Position numbers and translations under genes: made by a program
In this document: positions 1 through 5,282 of the stretch, in pieces
How positions within the stretch are numbered: position 1 is the stretch's first letter
How the letters are laid out: every line of letters starts with the position of its first letter
Notes under the pieces: model-generated
Seen by the model: the letters and a program-made list of their open reading frames with translations, nothing else
Told to the model about the DNA's origin: nothing
Databases searched by the model: none
Origin: an uncultured Campylobacter sp.
Lineage (GTDB): Bacteria; Campylobacterota; Campylobacteria; Campylobacterales; Campylobacteraceae
Assembly: GCF_937997595.1 (NCBI RefSeq)
Contig: NZ_CALKTS010000249.1
Coordinates: 1 to 5,659, forward strand
DNA: 5,659 bases
Reading direction: 5' to 3'

Positions 1-201
1 GAGATGAGCAAAACGCCGGTAAAGACGCAATTCGGATATCATGTAATCTACAAAGAAAGCAGCAAAAAGGCTGAGACTATGCCGTTTGAAAAAGTAAAAG
101 ATCTCATCAAAAATCAATTACTTCCAAGCAAAGTAAACAAAAAAATCGATGACAAGGCTAATGAGCTATTCGGGAAACTAAACATCGAATACGCAAAATA
201 G
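1..201 (+). CDS. Peptidyl-prolyl cis-trans isomerase, PEB4/SurA-like (3' end only)
   Basis: This is the C-terminal 66 codons of a parvulin-type periplasmic foldase; the reading frame is open from base 1 and ends with TAG, so the start lies outside the window. The fragment begins EMSKTPVKTQFGYHVIYKES. The text TQFGYHVIY (fragment residues 9-17) is the typical last strand of the PpiC/rotamase domain (consensus T.FGYHII). After it comes a lysine-rich helical tail of about 45 residues, as in SurA/PEB4-type chaperones, where the C-terminal helix packs against the N-terminal chaperone domain. The known family role is isomerising prolyl bonds and escorting outer-membrane proteins across the periplasm. 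The Campylobacter homologue is PEB4 (Cj0596), also called the cell-binding factor 2 family. The signal peptide and chaperone domain are not visible, so I give no symbol. The ATG at base 4 is most likely an internal methionine. The family call is firm; the exact orthology is inferred. Confidence 0.85.
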   Translation, partial: EMSKTPVKTQFGYHVIYKESSKKAETMPFEKVKDLIKNQLLPSKVNKKIDDKANELFGKLNIEYAK

Positions 202-211
202 TTTTAATTTT

Positions 212-294
212 AAGGCGCGAGGCTATTAAATTTATATGCAAGTTCGCTACGGTGGCAACTTGCAGGGATAAATTTTAGCCCGCGCCTTTGTTTT
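212..294 (+). terminator. Long nested stem-loop with T tract after the PPIase gene
   Basis: The structure starts 10 bases after the PPIase stop codon. The outer stem is 212-219 (AAGGCGCG) with 281-288 (CGCGCCTT). After a bulged A at 220 it continues as 221-225 (GGCTA) with 276-280 (TAGCC). A middle AT stem pairs 228-234 with 269-275. The apical stem is 237-244 (TGCAAGTT) with 257-264 (AACTTGCA), closing a 12-base loop. The run TTTGTTTT ends at 294. That gives 28 Watson-Crick pairs in total, with small bulges. The position and T tract fit an intrinsic terminator for the plus strand. It is far longer than needed, so a second role such as 3'-end protection or a processed small RNA is possible. 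Confidence 0.8.
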
Positions 295-300
295 ATATGC

Positions 301-400
301 GCTAAATTTCGCAAAATTTTAAGCTCACTCTTATATTGCCGGGTTGTTAAATTTCAAACTTATTTGCTTTGCTGATGCTAAATTCCGCGAAATTTTAAGC
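301..400 (+). repeat. 24-base direct repeat, two copies (301-324 and 377-400)
   Basis: Two 24-base copies differ at only two positions (22/24 identical). Both start GCTAAATT and end AAATTTTAAGC, with TTCGCA in the first copy and CCGCGA in the second at the centre. The copies start 76 bases apart. Each is also an imperfect inverted repeat (AAATT...AATTT), so each could form a weak hairpin. Both lie between the PPIase terminator and the dedA gene. Each ends in TTTAAGC, which resembles the Campylobacter -35 region, but I could not pair either with a well-spaced -10 box. This stretch may still hold the dedA promoter. The function is unknown. Confidence 0.75.
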
Positions 401-435
401 GTATCCGGTTTTTTACATTAAATCAAGGAATTCAA

Positions 436-1035
436 ATGCTTTCTAATATCGTAAATTTTATCGTAGAATTTGTCGCAGGTTGGGGATACCTTGGCATTTT
501 TGTGATGATGTTTTTAGAAAGCAGCTTCTTTCCTTTCCCAAGTGAAGTAGTGATGATCCCTGCGGGCTATCTGGCCTCAAAATCGCAGATGAGCTTTGTT
601 ATAGCATTTGTTTGTGGGCTTGGCGGCAGCATCACCGGCGCGCTGTTTAATTACTATCTATGCTACTTTTTTGGACGTAAGATTATCGCTAAATACGGCA
701 AATACGTAGGCATCACCGAGGAGAAATTTGCAAAATTCGAAGCGTTTTTTAACCGCCATGGCGAAATTTCAACGTTTAACTGCCGCCTAATCCCTGGCAT
801 CCGTCAATACATCAGCCTTCCTGCGGGGCTTGCAAAGATGAATGTCGCGCGCTTCGTGCTATTTACCGGGCTTGGAGCTGCGATTTGGACACTAATACTA
901 ATGAGCTTGGGATATTTCATCGGCGAAAACGAGGAGCTAATCAAGCAAGATCTGCATCTAATTACGATCGCTCTGTTCGCCGTCGTCATTATAATCTCGC
1001 TTCTATATGTTTATTTTATAAAACGCAAAAAATAG
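436..1035 (+). CDS. DedA family integral membrane protein (SNARE-associated/VTT domain)
   Basis: This 199-residue inner-membrane protein has the usual DedA length. It has hydrophobic segments near residues 5-27, 38-78, 124-162 and 172-195, and a basic tail KRKK. Family hallmarks are visible: ESSFFPFPSE (28-37) with acidic residues E28 and E37, a small-residue helix ending in FGRK (79-82), and RLIPGIR (117-123). R117 and R123 have the same six-residue spacing as the two essential arginines of E. coli YqjA; the acidic pair sits closer together than in YqjA, as in the FPxPSE subtype. Known family roles are envelope integrity, proton-motive-force-dependent drug and pH tolerance, and lipid scrambling or undecaprenyl-phosphate/phosphatidylethanolamine flipping. 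The substrate cannot be read from the sequence. The start is fixed by AAGGAA at 425-430, five bases before the ATG. The gene stands alone between spacers, and I see no clear intrinsic terminator after it. Confidence 0.93.
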   Translation: MLSNIVNFIVEFVAGWGYLGIFVMMFLESSFFPFPSEVVMIPAGYLASKSQMSFVIAFVCGLGGSITGALFNYYLCYFFGRKIIAKYGKYVGITEEKFAKFEAFFNRHGEISTFNCRLIPGIRQYISLPAGLAKMNVARFVLFTGLGAAIWTLILMSLGYFIGENEELIKQDLHLITIALFAVVIIISLLYVYFIKRKK

Positions 1036-1083
1036 TTTCACGCCAGTAAATACAAATACAATGAAAAATTCCATTTTATCGCC

Positions 1084-1111
1084 TTTAAGTTCAAATTCTT
1101 CAAATTATAAT
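1084..1111 (+). promoter_or_regulatory. Sigma70-like promoter P1 upstream of aspA
   Basis: TTTAAGT at 1084-1090 matches the -35 region preferred in Campylobacter. A perfect TATAAT follows at 1106-1111, with 16 bases between TTTAAG and TATAAT and an AT-rich spacer. The predicted start is near 1118, about 230 bases before aspA. The inference is from the motif only. Confidence 0.5.
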
Positions 1112-1137
1112 TTAAGCTAAACAAGAATTTTTATAAT
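1111..1137 (+). promoter_or_regulatory. Sigma70-like promoter P2 upstream of aspA
   Basis: A second TTTAAG at 1111-1116 is followed 15 bases later by a perfect TATAAT at 1132-1137. It begins on the last base of the P1 -10 box, so the two polymerase sites would compete. The predicted start is near 1143. AT-rich sequence produces such boxes by chance, so confidence is moderate. Confidence 0.4.
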
Positions 1138-1350
1138 TTCACTTTCATAATCTGCGTGCAATACGATATTTCTATTAAAGTGTAATTATGCCTTAGTAGC
1201 GAATTCCAAAATATTTTTTAAGTAAAATTCTATTTAAAGCCTTAAACAATCATACTAATTTCTAAATTTTAATTTTTCGTTACGTTTTAAGCTGTTTTTA
1301 ATACTAAAAGCTTTAAAATTCCATTAACAATTTCAACGAAAGGACTTATT

Positions 1351-2757
1351 ATGGCAAAGACCAGAAAAGAACACGATTTCATCGGGGAATTAGAAATTTC
1401 CGACGATTTTTACTACGGTGTGCAAACATTTAGGGCACTAGAGAACTTCCATCTAAGCGGACGAGCGCTCAAAGACTATCCATTTTTTATCAAGGCATTT
1501 GCACAAATCAAAAAAGCAGCTGCGCTAGCCAATAAAGAGGTCGGAGTCCTAGACGCACAAAAAGCCGATGCGATTGCAAAAGCTTGCGACAGGCTCATCG
1601 CAGGAGAGTTCAGAGATCAATTCGTAGTCGATATGATCCAAGGCGGCGCCGGAACTTCGACGAATATGAATACCAACGAGGTCATCACCAACATAGCTTT
1701 GGAGAGCATGGGACACAAAAAGGGCGAATACCAATACCTCCATCCAAACGACCACACAAATTTGGGTCAAAGCACCAACGATACCTATCCTAGCTCGATC
1801 AAAGTCGCCGCTTACGCCAAGCTAACCGATCTATTAAAAGCTATGGAAAATTTGAAAAAAGAGCTTGAAGTTAAAGCCAAAGAATACAAAGATGTCATCA
1901 AAATGGGAAGGACGGAGCTTGAGGATGCCGTCCCTACTACTCTTGGAAATACTTTCAACGCTTTTGCTACCTACATCAAAACCGATATCGCGCTTATCAA
2001 AGCTGCTAGAGAGTCGATGACTTACCTAAATATGGGCGCTACGGCGATTGGTACGGGCATCAACTGCCACCCTGATTACAAAAACGTAGTCGAGAAAAAA
2101 CTAGGCGAAATCACCGGCGTTAAATTTAAAGCCGCAGAGGATTTCATCGCCGCTACGCAAGATACTGCCGATTTCGTTCACGTTAGTGGCGCGTTAAAAA
2201 CAGCAGCCGTCCGCCTAAGCAAAATCGCAAACGACCTACGTCTTATGAACTCCGGTCCTAGATGCGGTCTAGGCGAAATAGAGCTTCCTAAGATGCAACC
2301 GGGCAGCTCCATCATGCCGGGCAAAGTAAATCCGGTCATCGCCGAGGTCGTAGGCGAGGCTTGCTATGAGGTAATCGGCAACGATGTTACGATCATGCTT
2401 TGCTCCGAGCGCGGAGAATTCGAGCTTAATGCGTTTGAGCCTGGCATCGCATATGCGTTATTTAACTCGATCGTGCTTTTGGAAAATGCGATGAATACAC
2501 TAGCTGAAAAAGCTATCAAACATCTAAAGGCAAACCCTGAAGCTTGCCTAAAATCGGTGCTAAATTCCGTCGGTATCGTTACGGCGTTTAATCCTTACAT
2601 TGGCTACGAGAAATCCGCAAGTATCGCCAAAGAGGCGCTTCAGACCGGAAAATCCGTCGGCGAAATCTGCTTAGAGCGCGGATATTTGAAAAAAGAGGAG
2701 ATCGATAAGATCCTAGAGCCTAAATCTATGCTCAACCCACATATGAGCAAAAAATAG
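1351..2757 (+). CDS. aspA: Aspartate ammonia-lyase (aspartase)
   Basis: This 468-residue cytoplasmic enzyme, a homotetramer in its family, reversibly converts L-aspartate to fumarate and ammonia. It belongs to the aspartase/fumarase superfamily, and all three conserved regions are present. GGAGTSTNMNTNE (98-110) carries T102. HPNDHTNLGQSTND (131-144) carries S141 and T142, which contact substrate in relatives. The signature loop GSSIMPGKVN (318-327) has S319 as the likely catalytic base, with K325 and N327 binding substrate. GRTELEDAVP (186-195) has Glu where E. coli AspA has Gln (GRTQLQDAVP); I recall this as the Campylobacter form. MGATAIGTGIN and GEYQYL argue for aspartase over fumarase FumC. 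The length is normal and nothing appears broken. GAAAGGA at 1338-1344, six bases before the ATG, fixes the start. dcuA follows 287 bases downstream; in campylobacters this pair feeds aspartate into fumarate respiration and the TCA cycle. Confidence 0.97.
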   Translation: MAKTRKEHDFIGELEISDDFYYGVQTFRALENFHLSGRALKDYPFFIKAFAQIKKAAALANKEVGVLDAQKADAIAKACDRLIAGEFRDQFVVDMIQGGAGTSTNMNTNEVITNIALESMGHKKGEYQYLHPNDHTNLGQSTNDTYPSSIKVAAYAKLTDLLKAMENLKKELEVKAKEYKDVIKMGRTELEDAVPTTLGNTFNAFATYIKTDIALIKAARESMTYLNMGATAIGTGINCHPDYKNVVEKKLGEITGVKFKAAEDFIAATQDTADFVHVSGALKTAAVRLSKIANDLRLMNSGPRCGLGEIELPKMQPGSSIMPGKVNPVIAEVVGEACYEVIGNDVTIMLCSERGEFELNAFEPGIAYALFNSIVLLENAMNTLAEKAIKHLKANPEACLKSVLNSVGIVTAFNPYIGYEKSASIAKEALQTGKSVGEICLERGYLKKEEIDKILEPKSMLNPHMSKK

Positions 2758-2775
2758 TTTCAAACTAGGTGCGGC

Positions 2776-2814
2776 GCGGAATTTCGTCGGTTAATTTAAT
2801 AGGCGAAATTCCGC
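2776..2814 (+). repeat. Perfect 11-bp inverted repeat downstream of aspA
   Basis: GCGGAATTTCG at 2776-2786 is exactly reverse-complementary to CGAAATTCCGC at 2804-2814, with a 17-base loop, beginning 19 bases after the aspA stop. No T run follows on either strand, so it is not a standard intrinsic terminator. It could protect the 3' end of aspA mRNA, reduce read-through into dcuA, or simply be two copies of the local repeat unit in opposite orientation. Confidence 0.7.
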
Positions 2815-2894
2815 AAAGTAGAATTCTAAATAGATAAGATTGATCGTGCAGAATTCCGTAGATGCAGAATTTCATCAAGTTAGATTTAGCTTCC

Positions 2895-2923
2895 GTGGAG
2901 TAAAATTCCACTTGCGAAATTTT
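2895..2923 (+). repeat. Dispersed repeat element, copy 1
   Basis: The element reads GTGGAGTAAAATTCCACTTG followed by CGAAATTTT. Its first 17 bases are partly palindromic (GTGGA...TCCAC). A near-identical stretch occurs at 4563-4589 in a different spacer, differing by a one-base indel, a two-base indel and a couple of substitutions. The element lies within the AATTCC-rich aspA-dcuA spacer. Confidence 0.55.
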
Positions 2924-3044
2924 AGGATAAAATTCCGCATAGAATTCCGACCACTGAATTATAAAGATAATTCGGATTTTACCTGCTGAAATCTTTAGAA
3001 TTCTGCGCGCCGTTAAAAAAAATTACTTTATAAGGAGTTTTGCA

Positions 3045-4388
3045 ATGGACTTTATGGTGATATTGCAATTTATCGTGTTGCTCGGCGGCATCTACTTAGG
3101 CGTTAAGCTAGGCGGAATGGGCGTCGGTTATGCAGGCGGTTTGGGCGTTGTCGTCCTAGCCATTTTGGGCATGAAGGTCGATATGAAGGATATCCCGATT
3201 GACGTTATCCTAATTATCGCATCGGTAATCTCCGCGATTACGGCGCTGCAAGTCGCAGGCGGACTTGATTATTTGGTTCAGGTAGCATCTAAAATTTTAA
3301 GGAAAAATCCTAAGCAGATCAACTTCCTAGCGCCTATCGTTACCTATCTACTTACGATACTTGCGGGCACCGGACATACTGCGTTTTCTATGATCCCGGT
3401 TATCGTCGAGGTCGCAAAGACGCAGAACATCAAACCTTCCGCTCCTCTTGCACTCTCAGTCGTTTCATCTCAGGTAGCGATCACTGCGAGCCCTATTTCG
3501 GCGGCGTTCGTCGCTATGAGTGGTCTGTGCGAGAAGCTAGGCGTTAGCTATCCTAAGCTTTTGTTTATCTGCATCTCTACTACCTTTGTAGCTATGATCA
3601 TCACGGCTTTCATCGTAAATAAATTCTACGATCTCGATCTTTCAAAAGACCCTGTTTACAAAGAGAGACTTTCAAAAGGTCTTGTAGCCGAGATCAAAGC
3701 CGAGGAGTATAAAGAGCCAAAACCTTACGCGAAAAGATCGGTTGCGATATTTGCTATCGGCGTTTTGATCGTCGTTTGCTATGCACTTGCGATCTCAAAG
3801 AGCGTGGGCTTAGTAGAAAAACCGATCCTTTCAAGAGATAGCGCGATCATCAGCTTTATGCTAACTATCGGCTTTCTTATCGCTGTTTTGTGCAAGATCG
3901 ATACGGGCAAACTGCTCTCTACCAGCACCTTCCAAAGCGGTATGAATGCGTGCATCTGCGTCATCGGTATCGCGTGGCTCGGTACTACTTTCGTAAACGG
4001 TCACATCGACAGCATCAAAGAGGTAGCTAAAAACGTCGTTACGCAGTATCCTTTCGTACTGGCTATCGCACTATACTTCCTAAGCTGCTTGCTATACTCA
4101 CAGGCTGCGACCACAAAGGTTATGATGCCTGCTGTTGCCGCCGCGCTTGGAATGACCAGCCCTGAAAATTCAGGTCAAATTTGGATCTTAGTCGCATCGT
4201 TCGCAGCCGTTTCGGGCTTGTTCGTGCTCCCTACCTATCCTACGACGCTCGGCGCGATCGCTATGGACGATACCGGAACGACTAGAGTCGGTAAATTTGT
4301 ATTTAACCACTCATTCTTCCTTCCGGGAACCATTATGGTTGCGCTTTCGGTCGCTCTAGGATTTTTAGTAGCTCCTGCGCTAATCTAA
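3045..4388 (+). CDS. dcuA: Anaerobic C4-dicarboxylate antiporter, DcuA type
   Basis: This is a 447-residue polytopic inner-membrane carrier of the Dcu family. It exchanges external aspartate, fumarate or malate for internal succinate. It matches E. coli DcuA more closely than DcuB in several blocks: LQVAGGLDYLV (68-78), NFLAPIVTYLLTILAGTGH (93-111), ITASPISAA (146-154), ACICVIGIAWLG (302-313), LLYSQAATTKVMMP (349-362), and LPTYPT with MDDTGTTRVGKFVFNH (395-422). A hydrophilic loop at about 195-231, rich in Lys and Glu, splits the helices into two bundles. Compared with the roughly 433-residue E. coli protein it has a short insertion near TSPENSGQ (371-378). TAAGGAG at 3031-3037 lies seven bases before the chosen ATG; the ATG three codons later is worse placed. 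aspA lies directly upstream, which supports aspartate uptake coupled to succinate export. The gene may share the aspA transcript or have its own promoter. An intrinsic terminator follows. Confidence 0.95.
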   Translation: MDFMVILQFIVLLGGIYLGVKLGGMGVGYAGGLGVVVLAILGMKVDMKDIPIDVILIIASVISAITALQVAGGLDYLVQVASKILRKNPKQINFLAPIVTYLLTILAGTGHTAFSMIPVIVEVAKTQNIKPSAPLALSVVSSQVAITASPISAAFVAMSGLCEKLGVSYPKLLFICISTTFVAMIITAFIVNKFYDLDLSKDPVYKERLSKGLVAEIKAEEYKEPKPYAKRSVAIFAIGVLIVVCYALAISKSVGLVEKPILSRDSAIISFMLTIGFLIAVLCKIDTGKLLSTSTFQSGMNACICVIGIAWLGTTFVNGHIDSIKEVAKNVVTQYPFVLAIALYFLSCLLYSQAATTKVMMPAVAAALGMTSPENSGQIWILVASFAAVSGLFVLPTYPTTLGAIAMDDTGTTRVGKFVFNHSFFLPGTIMVALSVALGFLVAPALI

Positions 4389-4407
4389 GATTAGTATTCC
4401 TTTCATT

Positions 4408-4433
4408 TGCGCCGAATTTTTCGGCGCATTTTT
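4408..4433 (+). terminator. Rho-independent terminator after dcuA
   Basis: A perfect 9-bp stem pairs TGCGCCGAA (4408-4416) with TTCGGCGCA (4420-4428) around a three-base TTT loop, and is followed at once by TTTTT (4429-4433). It starts 20 bases after the dcuA stop and should separate dcuA from the oxidoreductase gene. Confidence 0.93.
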
Positions 4434-4562
4434 CATACCATTTAAAATTTTTAATACAATTTAATAGATAAAATTCTATCGATTTTGGGGCCTGCCGTAT
4501 TTACTTATAAATTTAACTTCTAATCGCATGCAAAAAACTACAAGTCTTCCGGTAGTATTTGA

Positions 4563-4589
4563 GTGGAAGTAAAATTTCACTTGAAATTT
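4563..4589 (+). repeat. Dispersed repeat element, copy 2
   Basis: The element reads GTGGAAGTAAAATTTCACTT, then GAAATTT. It matches 2895-2923 apart from one extra A, a missing CG and a C-to-T change. AAGTAAAATTTCACTT (4567-4582) is a 16-base near-palindrome with one mismatched pair. It sits about 50-75 bases upstream of the predicted -10 box of the oxidoreductase gene, so it could in principle be a regulator site. Its presence in another spacer favours a repeat family. Confidence 0.5.
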
Positions 4590-4638
4590 CATACCCATAT
4601 TATGCTAGATGATAAATCAAAATTTCAGCCAAAAAACA

Positions 4639-4644
4639 TATAAT
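4639..4644 (+). promoter_or_regulatory. -10 box for the oxidoreductase gene
   Basis: A perfect TATAAT lies 27 bases before the ATG at 4672, with A-rich sequence just upstream. The expected start near 4651 would give a leader of about 20 bases that still includes the AAGGA ribosome-binding site. No good -35 hexamer is visible, which is common in Campylobacter promoters. A weaker box, TATTAT, lies at 4598-4603. Confidence 0.55.
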
Positions 4645-4671
4645 GTAAGAAATTTAAAACAAGGATAAAAT

Positions 4672-5199
4672 ATGAAAAATCTCATCATCATCGCTCATCC
4701 CGATATGGCAAGCTCGCACGCAAACAAGGCGTGGCGCGAGGTAGCCAAAAAGCAAGCGGATAAATTTGATATTCACGAAATTTACGCCGCTTATCCGAAC
4801 GGCAAAATAAACGTAGCGCGCGAGCAGGGGTTACTTTTGAGCCACGATAAAATTATCATTCAGTTTCCACTTTATTGGTACAGCTATCCGCCGCTTTTAA
4901 AGCGATGGTTCGACGATGTATTTGCCTACGGCTGGGCTTACGGCAGCACCGGCGACAAGCTAAAAGGTAAAGAATTCGCCCTAGCGATCACTATCGGCGA
5001 CGAGCGAAACAACTATAAAAAAGACGGCACGATCGGATTTGGCATAGAGGAAGTTATCATACCTTTTAAATGCGCGATGAATTTTACGGGCGCTAAGCTG
5101 CTGCCGTGCCACTTCGGCTATGGATTTTCATTTCATCCAGATGGCGAGTATATCGCAAAAAGTGCAGAAAAATACAAAGAATTTTTAGCAAAATTTTAA
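4672..5199 (+). CDS. NAD(P)H oxidoreductase, KefF/flavodoxin_2 family
   Basis: This 175-residue cytoplasmic flavoprotein has a single flavodoxin-like fold. Family members use NAD(P)H and bound FMN or FAD for two-electron reduction of quinones and similar electrophiles. Strand MKNLIIIAHP leads into the phosphate-binding loop AHPDMASSHANK (8-19), close to AHPYPHHSHANK of E. coli KefF. The second flavin-binding block is QFPLYWYSYPPLLKRWFDDVFAYGWAYG (64-91 overall, key residues P66, W69, Y70, P73, P74, W79). The third site is TIGD (107-110), where relatives usually have TTGG or STGG. KefF is 176 residues, so the length is full. KefF is the ancillary subunit of the KefC potassium efflux system, but no kefC is visible in the window, so a stand-alone quinone reductase (MdaB/YwrO-like) is equally possible. 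AAGGA at 4661-4665, six bases before the ATG, fixes the start. The gene has its own -10 box and appears monocistronic. Confidence 0.9.
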   Translation: MKNLIIIAHPDMASSHANKAWREVAKKQADKFDIHEIYAAYPNGKINVAREQGLLLSHDKIIIQFPLYWYSYPPLLKRWFDDVFAYGWAYGSTGDKLKGKEFALAITIGDERNNYKKDGTIGFGIEEVIIPFKCAMNFTGAKLLPCHFGYGFSFHPDGEYIAKSAEKYKEFLAKF

Positions 5200-5206
5200 A
5201 ATTTAC

Positions 5207-5225
5207 AAAGGCAAAATCGCCTTTT
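5207..5225 (+). terminator. Weak terminator-like hairpin after the oxidoreductase gene
   Basis: AAAGGC (5207-5212) pairs with GCCTTT (5219-5224) around the loop AAAATC, beginning eight bases after the stop codon. The stem's own 3' arm supplies most of the short T run (5222-5225). The stem is short with three GC pairs, so termination may be partial. Confidence 0.5.
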
Positions 5226-5244
5226 AGTCGCGAAATTTTATTTT

Positions 5245-5282
5245 AAAAAGCAGCAGTTCGAGGTCGTTTCATCCGCACTGCT
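5245..5282 (-). terminator. Possible minus-strand terminator
   Basis: Read on the minus strand, AGCAGT (5282-5277) pairs with ACTGCT (5257-5252) around a 19-base loop, then GC and TTTTT (5249-5245). It would end a leftward transcript and face the plus-strand hairpin at 5207-5225, as expected between convergent genes. The stem is only 6 bp and no leftward gene is established inside the window, so this is tentative. Confidence 0.3.

Larger units (their letters stand above)
1036..1350 (+). other. AT-rich spacer and leader upstream of aspA
   Basis: No ORF or structured RNA is supported in these 315 bases. The region is strongly AT-rich and holds two overlapping sigma70-like promoters in its first third (listed separately). 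It also has a TTTAAGT box at 1217-1223 with no matching -10 box, and several AAATTCCA-type motifs (near 1067, 1201 and 1316) that belong to the dispersed repeat family of this window. If transcription starts at the upstream promoters, aspA has an untranslated leader of roughly 200 bases or more. I saw no GC-rich hairpin in it that would suggest a riboswitch or attenuator. Confidence 0.6.
2758..3044 (+). repeat. aspA-dcuA spacer packed with degenerate AATTCC-type repeats
   Basis: This spacer has no ORF but is built largely from variants of a short unit close to TAGAATTCCGC or TAAAATTCCGC. Copies are visible at about 2776-2786 (inverted), 2804-2814, 2820-2826, 2848-2858, 2862-2873, 2901-2910, 2927-2937, 2940-2949 and 2997-3005. 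Four contain the hexamer GAATTC (2821, 2851, 2942, 2998). GCAGAATT occurs twice in near-tandem (2848-2855 and 2864-2871). Spacing between units is irregular, unlike a CRISPR or VNTR array. The last 40 bases supply the dcuA ribosome-binding site. A possible -10 box GATAAT at 2966-2971 has no clear -35 partner. Confidence 0.65.

Noticed and set aside
804..989. Minus-strand 61-codon frame inside dedA
   Set aside because: It is a shadow of the well-supported DedA frame and has no family resemblance or ribosome-binding site.
1217..1258. TTTAAGT at 1217-1223 as a promoter nearer to aspA
   Set aside because: No acceptable -10 hexamer lies 15-18 bases downstream; the nearest candidates are about 10 or 30 bases away.
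1549..1793. Two frames inside aspA (minus 1549-1770, plus 1584-1793)
   Set aside because: Both overlap conserved aspartase coding sequence in other frames and encode unrecognisable peptides.
2776..3005. CRISPR array reading of the repeats between aspA and dcuA
   Set aside because: The units are about 10 bases, degenerate and irregularly spaced. There are no uniform spacers, leader or cas genes.
3779..3964. Minus-strand 61-codon frame inside dcuA
   Set aside because: It is antisense to conserved transporter sequence with no independent support.
5252..5264. AGTTCGAGGTC resembling a tRNA T-loop
   Set aside because: The flanking bases do not form a T stem, and no acceptor, D or anticodon arms can be found around it.
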